NCBI GenBank assembly: GCA_039566865.1
Contig: CM076949.1
Coordinates: 2,046,001-2,110,000, forward strand
Direction: 5' to 3'
DNA from: Aurelia coerulea
Lineage: Eukaryota; Cnidaria; Scyphozoa; Semaeostomeae; Ulmaridae
Length of the DNA stretch: 64,000 bases
The position numbers and the translations under genes are program-made. This document shows, one piece after another, positions 36,301 to 50,540 of this stretch (the stretch's first letter is position 1; each line of letters opens with the position of its first letter). The notes beneath the pieces are model-generated. The model had not been told where the DNA came from. It saw nothing but the letters and a program-made list of their open reading frames with translations, and did not search any database.

Positions 36301-39300
36301 TGCTTTTCCGTGGTAGTGATTCTCTACCAAATTCTCACATCTATTGCAATCTATCGTAACGTTCAATATCTCTGGTCCTGCAACAGCTACAGCAGTCTGA
36401 GTAACTTTTTGGAACTCAGCATTCAATTCTGCATCAAAGCATTGCTACAACAAGTCAATTAAAGTTTCTCTCTAAATTTCTCACATCATTGGAATAGATG
36501 CTTTTCCATGGTAGTGATTCTCTACCAAATTCTCGCATCTATTACAATCTATCGTAAACGTTGAATATCTCTGGTCCTGCAACAGCTACAGCAGTCTGAG
36601 TAACTTTTTTGAACTCAGCATTCAATTCTGCATCGAAGCATTGCTACAACAAGTCAATTAAAGATTCTCTATAAATTTCTCACATCATTGGAATAGATGC
36701 TTTTCCGTGGTAGTGATTCTCTACCAAATTCTCGCATCTATTGCAATCTATCGTAAACGTTGAATATCTCTGGTCCTGCAACAGCTACAGCAGTCTGAGT
36801 AACTTTTTTGAACTCAGCATTCAATTCTGCATCGAAGCATTGCTACAACAAATCAATTAACGATTCTCTGTAAATTTCTCACATCATTGGAATAGATGCT
36901 TTTCCGTGGTAGTGATTCTCTACCAAATTCTCACATCTATTGCAATCTATCGTAAACGTTGAATATCTCTGGTCCTGCAACAGCTACAGCAGTCTGAGTA
37001 ACTTTTTTGAACTCAGCATTCAATTCTGCATCGAAACATTGCTACAACAAATCAATTAACGATTCTCTCTAAATTTCTCACATCATTGGAATAGATGCTT
37101 TTCCGTGGTAGTGATTCTCTACCAAATTCTCACATCTATTAAAATCTATCGTAAACGTTGAATATCTCTGGTCCTGCAACAGCTACAGCAGTCTGAGTAA
37201 CATTTTTGAACTCAGCATTCAATTCTGCATCGAAGCATTGCTACAACAAATCGATTAACGATTCTCTATAAATTTCTCACATCATTGGAATAGATGCTTT
37301 TCCGTGGTAGTGATTCTCTACCAAATTCTCACATCTATTGCAATCTATCGTAAACGTTGAATATCTCTGGTCCTGCAACAGCTACAGCAGTCTGAGTGAC
37401 TTTTTTGAACTCAGCATTCAATTCTGCATCGAAGCATTGCTACAACAAGTCAATTAACGATTCTCTCTAAATTTCTCACATCATTGGAATAGATGCTTTT
37501 CCATGGTAGTGATTCTCTACCAAATTCTCGCATCTATTAAAATCTATCGTAAACGTTGAATATCTCTGGTCCTGCAACAGCTACAGCAGTCTGAGTAACT
37601 TTTTGAACTCAAGCATTCAATTTTGCATCAAACTATTACTACAACAAATCGATTAACGATTCACTATAAAATCCTCATATCATTGGAATAGATGCTTTTC
37701 CGTGGTAGTGATTCTCTACAAAATTCTCGCATCTATTGCAATCTATCGAAAACGTTGAATATCTCTGGTCCTGCAATAGCTACAGCAGTCTGAGTGACTT
37801 TTTTGAACTCAGCATTCAATTCTGCATCGAAGCATTGCTACAACAAATCCATTAACGATTCTCTATAAATTTCTCACATCATTGGAATAGATGCTTTTCC
37901 ATGGTAGTGATTCTCTACCAAATTATCGCATCTATTGCAATCTATCGTAAACCTTCAATATCTCTGGTCCTGCAACAGCTACAGCAGTCTGAGTAACTTT
38001 TTTGAACTCAGCATTCAATTCTGCATCGAAGCATTGCTACAACAAGTCAATTAAAGATTCTCTATAAATTTCTCACATCATTGGAATAGATGCTTTTCCA
38101 TGGTAGTGATTCTCTACCAAATTCTCGCATCTATTACAATCCATCGTAAACGTTGAATATCTCTGGTCCTGCAACAGCTACAGCAGTCTGAGTAACTTTT
38201 TTGAACTCAGCATTCAATTCTGCATCAAAGCATTGCTACAACAAATCGATTAACGATTCTCTATAAATTTCTAACATCATTGGAATAGATGCTTTTCCAT
38301 GGTAGTGATTCTCTACCAAATTCTCGCATCTATTACAATCTATCGTAAACGTTGAATATCTCTGGTCCTGCAACAGCTACAGCAGTCTGAGTAACTTTTT
38401 GAACTCAGCATTCAATTTCTGCATCAAAGCATTGCTACAACAAGTCAATTAAAGATTCTCTCTAAATTTCTCACATCATTGGAATAGATGCTTTTCCGTG
38501 GTAGTGATTCTCTACCAAATTCTCGCATCTATTGCAATCTATCGTAAACGTTGAATATCTCTGGTCCTGCAACAGCTACAGCAGTCTGAGTAACTTTTTG
38601 AACTCAGCATTCAATTCTGCATCGAAGCATTGCTACAACAAGTCAATTAAAGTTTCTCTCTAAATTTCTCACATCATTGGAATAGATGCTTTTCCGTGGT
38701 AGTGATTCTCTACCAAATTCTCACATCTATTGCAATCTATCGTAAACGTTCAATATCTCTGGTCCTGCAACAGCTACAGCAGTCTGAGTAACTTTTTTGA
38801 ACTCAGCATTCAATTCTGCATCGAAGCATTGCTACAACAAGTCAATTAAAGTTTCTCTCTAAATTTCTCACATCATTGGAATAGATGCTTTTCCGTGGTA
38901 GTGATTCTCTACCAAATTCTCGCATCTATTACAATCTATCGTAAACGTTGAATATCTCTGGTCCTGCAACAGCTACAGCAGTCTGAGTAACTTTTTTGAA
39001 CTCAGCATTCAATTCTGCATCGAAGCATTGCTACAACAAATCAATTAACGATTCTCTATAAATTTCTCACATCATTGGAATAGATGCTTTTCCGTGGTAG
39101 TGATTCTCTACCAAATTCTCACATCTATTGCAATCTATCGTAAACGTTGAATATCTCTGGTCCTGCAACAGCTACAGCAGTCTGAGTAACTTTTTGAACT
39201 CAGCATTCAATTCTGCATCGAAGCATTGCTACAACAAGTCAATTAAAGTTTCTCTCTAAATTTCTCACATCATTGGAATAGATGCTTTTCCATGGTAGTG

Positions 39301-42300
39301 ATTCTCTACCAAATTCTCGCATCTATTAAAATCTATCGTAAACGTTCAATATCTCTGGTCCTGCAACAGCTACAGCAGTCTGAGTAACTTTTTTGAACTC
39401 AGCATTCAATTTCTGCATCAAAGCATTGCTACAACAAGTCAATTAAAGTTTCTCTCTAAATTTCTCACATCATTGGAATAGATGCTTTTCCGTGGTAGTG
39501 ATTCTCTACCAAATTCTCGCATCTATTGCAATCTATCGTAAACGTTGAATATCTCTTGTCCTGCAACAGCTACAGCAGTCTGAGTAACTTTTTGCAACTC
39601 AGCATTCAATTCTGCATCAAAGCATTGCTACAACAAGTCAATTAAAGTTTCTATCTAAATTTCTCACATCATTGGAATAGATGCTTTTCCATGGTAGTGA
39701 TTCTCTACCAAATTATCGCATCTATTGCAATCTATCGTAAATTTAATATCTCTGGTTCTGCAACAGCTACAGCAGTCTGAGTGACTTTTTTGAACTCAGC
39801 ATTCAATTCTGCATCGAAGCATTGCTACAACAAATCGATTAACGATTCTCTATAAATTTCTCACATCATTGGAATAGATGCTTTTCCATGGTAGTGATTC
39901 TCTACCAAATTCTCGCATCTATTGCAATCTATCGTAAACGTTGAATATCTCTGGTCCTGCAACAGCTACAGCAGTCTGAGTAACTTTTTTGAACTCAGCA
40001 TTCAATTTTGCATCGAAGCATTGCTACAACAAGTCAATTAAAGATTCTCTCTAAATTTCTCACATCATTGGAATAGATGCTTTTCCATGGTAGTGATTCT
40101 CTACCAAATTCTCGCATCTATTACAATCTATCGTAAACGTTGAATATCTCTGGTCCTGCAACAGCTACAGCAGTCTGAGTAACTTTTTTGAACTCAGCAT
40201 TCAATTCTGCATCGAAGCATTGCTACAACAAATCGATTAACGATTCTCTATAAATTTCTCACATCATTGGAATAGATGCTTTTCCGTGGTAGTGATTCTC
40301 TACCAAATTCTCACATCTATTGCAATCTATCGTAAACGTTCAATATCTCTGGTCCTGCAACAGCTACAGCAGTCTGAGTAACTTTTTTGAACTCAGCATT
40401 CAATTCTGCATCAAAGCATTGCTACAACAAGTCAATTAAAGATTCTCTCTAAATTTCTCACATCATTGGAATAGATGCTTTTCCGTGGTAGTGATTCTCT
40501 ACCAAATTCTCGCATCTATTACAATCTATCGTAAACGTTGAATATCTCTGGTCCTGCAACAGCTACAGCAGTCTGAGTAACTTTTTTGAACTCAGCATTC
40601 AATTCTGCATCGAAGCATTGCTACAACAAGTCAATTAACGATTCTCTATAAATTTCTCACATCATTGGAATAGATGCTTTTCCATGGTAGTGATTCTCTA
40701 CCAAATTCTCGCATCTATTGCAATCTATCGTAAACGTTGAATATCTCTGGTCCTGCAACAGCTACAGCAGTCTGAGTAACTTTTTTGAACTCAGCATTCA
40801 ATTCTGCATCGAAGCATTGCTACAACAAGTCAATTAAAGTTTCTCTCTAAATTTCTCACATCATTGGAATAGATGCTTTTCCATGGTAGTGATTCTCTAC
40901 CAAATTCTCACATCTATTACAATCTATCGTAAACGTTGAATATCTCTGGTCCTGCAACAGCTATAGCAGTCTGAGTGACTTTTTTGAACTCAGCATTCAA
41001 TTTTGCATCGAAGCATTGCTACAACAAATCAATTAACGATTCGTCTATAAATTTCTCACATCATTGGAATAGATGCTTTTCCATGGTAGTGATTCTCTAC
41101 CAAATTCTCACATCTATTAAAATCTATCGTAAACGTTGAATATCTCTGGTCCTGCAACAGCTACAGCAGTCTGAGTAACAATTTTGAACTCAGGATTTAT
41201 TTCTGCATCGAATCATTGCTACAACAAATCGATTAACGATTGTCTATAAATTTCTCATATCATTGGAATAGATGCTTTTCCGTGGTAGTGATTCTCTACC
41301 AAATTCTCGCATCTATTACAATCTATCGTAAACGTTGAATATCTCTTGACCTGCAACAGCTACAGCAGTCTGAGTGACTTTTTTGAACTCAGCATTCAAT
41401 TTTGCATCGAAGCATTGCTACAACAAGTCAATTAAAGATTCTCTATAAATTTCTCACATCATTGGAATAGATGCTTTTCCATGGTAGTGATTCTCTACCA
41501 AATTCTCACATCTATTGCAATCTATCGTAAACGTTGAATATCTCTGGTCCTGCAACAGCTACAGCAGTCTGAGTAACGTTTTTGAACTCAGCATTCAATT
41601 CTGCATCGAAGCATTGCTACAACAACTCGATTAACGATTCTCTATAAATTTCTAACATCATTGGAATAGATGCTTTTCCATGGTAGTGATTCTCTACCAA
41701 ATTCTCGCATCTATTGCAATCTATCGTAAACGTTGAATATCTCTGGTCCTGCAACAGCTACAGCAGTCTGAGTAACTTTTTTGAACTCAGCATTCAATTT
41801 TGCATCGAAGCATTGCTACAACAAGTCAATTAAAGTTTCTCTCTAAATTTCTCACATCATTGGAATAGATGCTTTTCCATGGTAGTGATTCTCTACCAAA
41901 TTCTCGCATCTATTACAATCTATCGTAAACGTTGAATATCTCTGGTCCTGCAACAGCTATAGCAGTCTGAGTAACGTTTTTGAAATCAGCATTCAATTTT
42001 GCATCGAAGCACTGCTACAACAAATCAATTAACGATTCGCTATAAATTTCTCATATCATTGGAATAGATGCTTTTCCATGTTAGTGATTCTCTACCAATT
42101 TCTCACATCTATTGCTATCTATCGTAAACGTTGAATATATCTGGTCCTGCAATAGCTACAGCAGTCTGAGTAACTTTTTGAATTCAGCATTCAATTCTGC
42201 ATCGAAACATTGCTACAAAAAGTCAATTAAAATTTCTTTATAAATTTCTCACATCATTGGAATAGATGCTTTTCCGTGGTAGTGATTCTCTACCAAATTC

Positions 42301-45300
42301 TCGCATCTATTGCAATCTATCGTAAACGTTCAATATCTCTGGTCCTGCAACAGCTACAGCAGTCTGAGTAACTTTTGGAACTCAGCATTCAATTCTGCAT
42401 CAAAGCATTGCTACAACAAGTCAATTAAAGTTTCTCTCTAAATTTCTCACATCATTGGAATAGATGCTTTTCCGTGGTAGTGATTCTCTACCAAATTCTC
42501 GCATCTATTGCAATCTATCGTAAACGTTGAATATCTCTGGTCCTGCAACAGCTACAGCAGTCTGAGTAAAATTTTTGAACTCAACATTCAATTTTGCATC
42601 GAAGCATTGCTACAAGAAGTCAAATTAAAGATTCTCTATAAATTTCTCACATCATTGGAATAGATGCTTTTCCGTGGTAGTGATTCTCTACCAAATTCTT
42701 GCATCTATTGCAATCTTTCGTAAACGTTCAATATCTCTGGTCCTGCAACAGCTACAGCAGTCTGAGTAACTTTTTGCAACTCAGCATTCAATTCTGCATC
42801 AAAGCATTGCTACAACAAGTCAATTAAAGTTTCTCTCTAAATTTCTCACATCATTGGAATAGATGCTTTTCCGTGGTAGTAATTCTCTACCAAATTCTCA
42901 CATCTATTGCAATCTATCGTAAACGTTGAATATCTCTGGTCCTGCAACAGCTACCGCAATCTGAGTAACTTTTTTGAACTCAGCATTCAATTTTGCATCG
43001 AAGCATTGCTACAACAAGTCAATTAAAGTTTCTCTCTAAATTTCTCACATCATTGGAATAGATGCTTTTCCGTGGTAGTGATTCTCTACCAAATTCTCGC
43101 ATCTATGGCAATCTATCGTAAACGTTGAATATATCTGGTCCTGCAACAGCTACAGCAGTCTGAGTAACTTTTATGAATTCAGCATTCAATTCTGCATCGA
43201 AACATTGCTACAAGAAGACAATTAAAAATTCTCTATAAATTTTTCACATCATTGGAATAGATGCTTTTCCGTGGTAGTGATTCTCTACCAAATTCTCGCA
43301 TCTATTGCAATCTATCGTAAACGTTGGATATCTCTGGTCCTGCATTAGCTACCGCAGTCTGAGTGACTTTTTTGAACTCAACTTTCAATTCTGCTTCGAA
43401 GTATTGCTACGACAAATCAATTAATGATGCTCTATAAACTTCTCACATCATTGGAATAGATGTTTTTCCGTGGTAGTGATTCTCTACCAAATTCTCACAT
43501 CTATTGCAATCTATCGTAAACGTTGAATATATCTGGTCCTGCAACAGCTACAGCAGTCTGAGTAACATTTTTGAATTCAGCATTCAATTCTGCATAGAAG
43601 CATTGCTACAACAAATCGATTAATGATTCTCTATAAATTTCTCATATCATTGGAATATATGCTTTTCCGTGGTAGTGATTCTCTACCAAATTCTCGCATC
43701 TATTGCAAGCTATCGAAAACGTTGAATATCTCTGGTCCTGCAATAGCTACCGCAGTCTGAGTGACTTTTTTGAATTCAGCATTCAATTCGGCATCGAAGC
43801 ATTGCTACAACAAATCGATTAACGATTCACTATAAATTTCTCATATCATTGGAATAGATGCTTTTCCATGGTAGTGATTGTCTACCAAATTCTCGCATCT
43901 ATTGCAATCTATCGTAAACTTTGAATATCTCTGGTCCTGCATTAGCTACAGCAGTCTGAGTAACTTTTTTGAATTCAGCATTCAATTTTGCATCGAAGCA
44001 TTGCTACAAGAAGCCAATTAAAGATTCTCTATAAATTTCTCACATCATTGGAATAGATGCTTTTCCATGGTAGTGATTCTCTACCAAATTCTCGCATCTA
44101 TTACAATCTATCGAAAACGTTGAATATATCTGGTCCTGCAACAGCTACAGCAGTCTGAGTAACATTTTTGAACTCAGCATTCAATTCTGCATCGAAGCAT
44201 TGCTACAACAAATCAATTAACGATTCTCTATAAATTTCTCACATCATTGGAATAGATGCTTTTCCGTGGTAGTGATTCTCTACCAAATTCTCGCATCTAT
44301 TGCAATCTATCGTAAACGTTGAATATCTCTGGTCCTGCATTAGCTACAGCAGTCTGAGTGACTTTTTTGAACTCAACATTCAATTCTTCATCGAAGCATT
44401 GCTACAACAAATCAATTAACGATTCTCTATAGATTTCTCACATCATTGGAATAGATGCTTTTCCATGGTAGTGATTCTCTACCAAATTCTCGCATCTATT
44501 GCAATCTATCGTAAACGTTGAATATCTCTGGTCCTGCAACAGCTACAGCAGTCTGAGTAACTTTTTTGAACTCAGCATTCAATTCTGCATCGAAGCATTG
44601 CTACAACAAGTCAATTAAAGATTCTCTATAAATTTCTCACATCATTGGAATAGATGCTTTTCCATGGTAGTGATTCTCTACCAAATTCTCGCATCTATTA
44701 CAATCTATCGTAAACGTTGAATATCTCTGGTCCTGCAACAGCTACAGCAGTCTGAGTAACTTTTTGAACTCAGCATTCAATTTGCATCGAAGCATTGCTA
44801 CAACAAATCGATTAACGATTCTCTATAAATTTCTCACATCATTGGAATAGATGCTTTTCCGTGGTAGTGATTCTCTACCAAATTCTCACATCTATTGCAA
44901 TCTATCGTAAACGTTGAATATCTCTGGTCCTGCAACAGCTACAGCAGTCTGAGTAATTTTTTTGAACTCAGCATTCAATTCTGCATAGAAGCATTGCTAC
45001 AACAAATCGATTAACGATTCTCTATAAATTTCTCACATCATTGGAATAGATGCTTTTCCGTGGTAGTGATTCTCTACCAAATTCTCGCATCTATTGCAAG
45101 CTATCGAAAACGTTGAATATCTCTCGTCCTGCAATAGCTACCGCAGTCTGAGTAACTTTTTGAATTCAGCATTCAATTTGGCATCGAAGCATTGCTACAA
45201 CAAATCGATTAACGATTCACTATAAATTTCTCAAATCATTGGAATAGATGCTTTTCCGTGGTAGTGTTTCTATACCATATTCTCACATCTATTGCAATCT

Positions 45301-48300
45301 ATCGTAAACGTTGAATATATCTGGTCCTGCAACAGCTACAGCAGTCTGAGTAATTTTTTTGAATTCAGCATTCAATTCTGCATCGAAGCATTGCTACAAC
45401 AAATCGATTAACGATTCTCTATAAATTTCTCATATCATTAGAATATATGCTTTTCCGTGGTAGTGATTCTCTACCAAATTCTCGCATCTATTGCAAGCTA
45501 TCGAAAACGTTGAATATCTCTCGTCCTGCAATAGCTACCGCAGTCTGAGTGACTTTTTTGAATTCAGCTTTCAATTCGGCATCGAAGCATTGCTACAACA
45601 AGCCAATTAAAGATTCTCTATAAATTTCTCACATCATTGGAATAGATGCTTTTCCATGGTAGTGATTCTCTACCAAATTCTCGCATCTATTACAATCTAT
45701 CGTAAACGTTAAATATCTCTGGTCCTGCAACAGCTACAGCAGTCTGAGTAACTTTTTGAACCAAGCATTCAATTTTGCATCAAACATTACTACAACAAAT
45801 CGATTAACGATTCTCTATAAATTCCTCATATCATTGGAATAGATGCTTTTCCGTGGTAGTGATTCTCTACAAAATTCTCGCATCTATTGCAATCTATCGT
45901 AAACGTTGAATATCTCTGGTCCTGCAATAGCTACAGCAGTCTGAGTGACTTTTTTGAACTCAGCATTCAATTCTGCATCGAAGCATTGCTACAACAAATC
46001 CATTAACGATTCTCTATAAATTTCTCACATCATTGGAATAGATGCTTTTCTATGGTAGTGATTCTCTACCAAATTCTCGCATCTATTGCAATCTATCGTA
46101 AACGTTGAATATCTCTGGTCCTGCAACAGCTACAGCAGTCTGAGTAACTTTTTTGAACTCAGCATTCAATTTTGCATCGAAGCATTGCTACAACAAGCCA
46201 ATTAAAGATTCTCTATAAATTTCTCACATCATTGGAATAGATGCTTTTCCATGGTAGTGATTCTCTACCAAATTCTCGCATCTATTACAATCTATCGTAA
46301 ACGTTGAATATCTCTGGTCCTGCAACAGCTACAGCAGTCTGAGTAACTTTTTGAACTCAGCATTCAATTCGGCATCGAAGCATTGCTACAACAAATCAAT
46401 TAACGATTCTCTATAAATTTCTCACATCATTGGAATAGATGCTTTTCCGTGGTAGTGATTCTCTACCAAATTCTCGCATCTATTGCAATCTATCGTAAAC
46501 GTTGAATATCTCTGGTCCTGCATTAGCTACAGCAGTCTGAGTAACTTCTTTGAACTCAGCATTCAATTCTGCATCAAAGCATTGCTACAACAAGTCAATT
46601 AAAGTTTCTCTCTAAATTTCTCACATCATTGGAATAGATGCTTTTCCATGGTAGTGATTCTCTACCAAATTCTCGCATCTATTGCAATCTATCGTAAACG
46701 TTCAATATCTCTGGTCCTGCAACAGCTACAGCAGTCTGAGTAACTTTTTTGAACCCAGCATTCAATTTTTGCATCGAAGCATTAATACAACAAGTCAATT
46801 AAAGTTTCTCTCTAAATTTCTCACATCATTGGAATAGATGCTTTTCCGTGGTAGTGATTCTCTACCAAATTCTCGCATCTATTACAATCTATCGTAAACG
46901 TTGAATATCTCTGGTCCTGCAACAGCTACAGCAGTCTGAGTAACTTTTTTGAACTCAGCATTTCATTCTGCATCGAAGCATTGCTACAACAAATTATTAA
47001 CGATTCTCTCTAAATTTCTCACATCATTGGAATAGATGCTTTTCCGTGGTAGTGATTCTCTACCAAATTCTCGCATCTATTGCAATCTATCGTAAACGTT
47101 CAATATCTCTGGTCCTGCAACAGCTACAGCAGTCTGAGTAACTTTTTTGAACTCAGCATTCAATTTTTGCATCGAAGCATTGATACAACAAGTCAATTAA
47201 AGTTTCTCTCTAAATTTCTCACATCATTGGAATAGATGCTTTTCCATGGTAGTGATTCTCTACCAAATTCTCGCATCTATTGCAATCTATCGTAAACGTT
47301 GAATATCTCTGGTCCTGCAACAGCTACAGCAGTCTGAGTAACTTTTTTGAACTCAGCATTCAATTCTGCATCAAAGCATTGCTACAACAAGTCAATTAAA
47401 GTTTCTCTCTAAATTTCTCACATCATTGGAATAGATGCTTTTCCATGGTAGTGATTCTCTACCAAATTCTCGCATCTATTGCAATCTATCGTAAACGTTC
47501 AATATCTCTGGTCCTGCAACAGCTACAGCAGTCTGAGTAACTTTTGGAACTCAGCATTCAATTTCTGCATCAAAGCATTGCTACAACAAGTCAATTAAAG
47601 TTTCTCTCTAAATTTCTCACATCATTGGAATAGATGCTTTTCCGTGGTAGTGATTCTCTACCAAATTCTCGCATCTATTGCAATCTATCGTAAAATTTAA
47701 TATCTCTGGTTCTGCATTAGCTACAGCAGTCTGAGTGACTTTTTTGAATTCAGCATTCAATTCGGCATCGAAGCATTGCTACAACAAATCGATTAACGAT
47801 TCACTATAAATTTCTCATATCATCGGAATAGATACTTTTCCATGGTAGTGATTCTCTACCAAATTCTCGCATCTATTGCAATCTATCGTAAACTTTGAAT
47901 AGCTCTGGTCCTGCATTAGCTACAGCAGTCTGAGTAACTTTTTTGAATTCAGCATTCAATTTTGCATCGAAGCATTGCTACAACAAGTCAATTAAAGATT
48001 CTCTATAAATTTCTAACATCATTGGAATAGATGCTTTTCCATGGTAGTGATTCTCTACCAAATTCTCGCATCTATTACAATCCATCGTAAACGTTCAATA
48101 TCTCTGGTCCTGCAACAGCTACAGCAGTCTGAGTAACTTTTTTGAATTCAGCATTCAATTCGGCATCGAAGCATTGCTACAACAACTCGATTAACGATTC
48201 TCTATAAATTTCTCATATCATTGGAATAGATGCTTTTCCGTGGTAGTGATTCTCTACCAAATTCTCGCATCTATTGCAATCTATCGTAAACGTTCAATAT

Positions 48301-48549
48301 CTCTGGTCCTGCAACAGCTACAGCATCTGAGTAACTTTTTGAACTCAGCATTCAATTCTGCATCAAAGCATTGCTACAACAAGTCAATTAAAGTTTCTCT
48401 CTAAATTTCTCACATCATTGGAATAGATGCTTTTCCATGGTAGTGATTCTCTACCAAATTCTCGCATCTATTACAATCTATCGAAAACGTTGAATATCTC
48501 TGATCCTGCAACAGCTACAGCAGTCTGAGTAACTTTTTTGAATTCAGCA

Positions 48550-50540
48550 TTCAATTCGGCATCGAAGCATTGCTACAACAACTCGATTAACGATTCACTA
48601 TAAATTTCTCATATCATTGGAATAGATACTTTTCCATGGTAGTGATTCTCTACCAAATTCTCGCATCTATTGCAATCTATCGTAAACGTTGAATATATCT
48701 GGTCCTGCAACAGCTACAGCAGTCTGAGTAACTTTTTTGAACTCAGCATTCAATTTTGCATCGAAGCATTGCTACAACAAGTCAATTAAAGTTTCTCTCT
48801 AAATTTCTCACATCATTGGAAAGATGCTTTTCCATAGTAGTGATTCTCTACCAAATTCCCACATCTATTACAATCTATCGTAAGCGTTGAATATCTCTGG
48901 TCCTGCAACAGCTATAGCAGTCTGAGTGACGTTTTTGAACTCAGCATTCAATTTTGCATCGAAGCACTGCTACAACAAATCAATTAACGATTCGCTATAA
49001 ATTTCTCATATCATTGGAATAGATGCTTTTCCATGTTAGTGATTCTCTACCAATTTCTCACATCTATTGCTATCTATCGTAAAGGTTGCATATCTCTGGT
49101 CCTGCAACAGCTACAGCAGACTGAGTAACTTTTTTGAACTCAGCATTTAATTGTGCATCGAAGCATTACTACAACAAATCGATTAACGATTCACTATAAA
49201 TTTCTCATATCATTGGAATAGATGCTTTTCCGTGGTAGTTATTCTCTACCAAATTCTCGCATCTATTGCAATCTATCGTAAAATTGAATATCTCTTGTCC
49301 TGCATTAGCTACAGCAGTCTGAGTGAGTTTTTTGAATTCAGCATTCAATTTTGCATCGAAGCATTGCTACAAGAAGTCAATTAAAGATTCTCTATAAATT
49401 TCTCACATCATTTGAATAGATGCTTTTCCATGGTAGTGATTCTCTACCAAATTCTCGCATCTATTGCAATCTATCGTAAACGTTGAATATATCTGGTCCT
49501 GCAATAGCTACAGCAGTCTGAGTAACTTTTTTGAATTCAGCATTCAATTCGGCATCGAAGCATTGCTACAACAACTCGATTAACGATTCACTATAAATTT
49601 CTCATATCATTGGAATAGATACTTTTCCATGGTAGTGATTCTCTACCAAATTCTCGCATCTATTGCAATCTATCGTAAACGTTGAATATATCTGGTCCTG
49701 CAACAGCTACAGCAGTCTGAGTAACTTTTTTGAACTCAGCATTCAATTTTGCATCGAAGCATTGCTACAACAAGTCAATTAAAGTTTCTCTCTAAATTTC
49801 TCACATCATTGGAAAGATGCTTTTCCATAGTAGTGATTCTCTACCAAATTCCCGCATCTATTACAATCTATCGTAAGCGTTGAATATCTCTGGTCCTGCA
49901 ACAGCTATAGCAGTCTGAGTGACGTTTTTGAACTCAGCATTCAATTTTGCATCGAAGCACTGCTACAACAAATCAATTAACGATTCGCTATAAATTTCTC
50001 ATATCATTGGAATAGATGCTTTTCCATGTTAGTGATTCTCTACCAATTTCTCACATCTATTGCTATCTATCGTAAAGGTTGCATATCTCTGGTCCTGCAA
50101 CAGCTACAGCAGACTGAGTAACTTTTTTGAACTCAGCATTTAATTGTGCATCGAAGCATTACTACAACAAATCGATTAACGATTCACTATAAATTTCTCA
50201 TATCATTGGAATAGATGCTTTTCCGTGGTAGTTATTCTCTACCAAATTCTCGCATCTATTGCAATCTATCGTAAAATTGAATATCTCTTGTCCTGCATTA
50301 GCTACAGCAGTCTGAGTGAGTTTTTTGAATTCAGCATTCAATTTTGCATCGAAGCATTGCTACAAGAAGTCAATTAAAGATTCTCTATAAATTTCTCACA
50401 TCATTGGAATAGATGCTTTTCCATGGTAGTGATTCTCTACCAAATTCTCGCATCTATTGCAATCTATCGTAAACGTTGAATATATCTGGTCCTGCAATAG
50501 CTACAGCAGTCTGAGTAACTTTTTTGAATTCAGCATTCAA
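48550..50540 (+). repeat. Tandem pair of a 993-bp pentamer
   Basis: Five consecutive variant monomers are repeated with an offset of 993 bp (5 x 199 minus 2). The marker GGAAAGATGC is at 48818 and 49811, and CATGTTAGTGATTC at about 49034 and 50028. The two units differ by a few bases, such as CCCACATC versus CCCGCATC. The 2-bp shortage per unit comes from the GGAAAGATG deletion and the AAAATTG variant partly offset elsewhere. Confidence 0.85.

Larger units (their letters stand above)
20994..42070 (+). repeat. Homogeneous core zone of the array
   Basis: Between the retroelement fragment and about 42 kb most monomers differ only at a handful of sites: CCGTGG or CCATGG, TCTCGCATC or TCTCACATC, CATCGAAGC or CATCAAAGC, AAATCGATT, AAATCAATT or AAGTCAATT, and AACGATTC, AAAGATTC or AAAGTTTC. 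A single island of divergent monomers at 37.6-37.9 kb matches 45.76-46.0 kb. Only one insertion (27624-28370) is present. Low divergence fits frequent gene conversion or unequal exchange. Confidence 0.75.
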
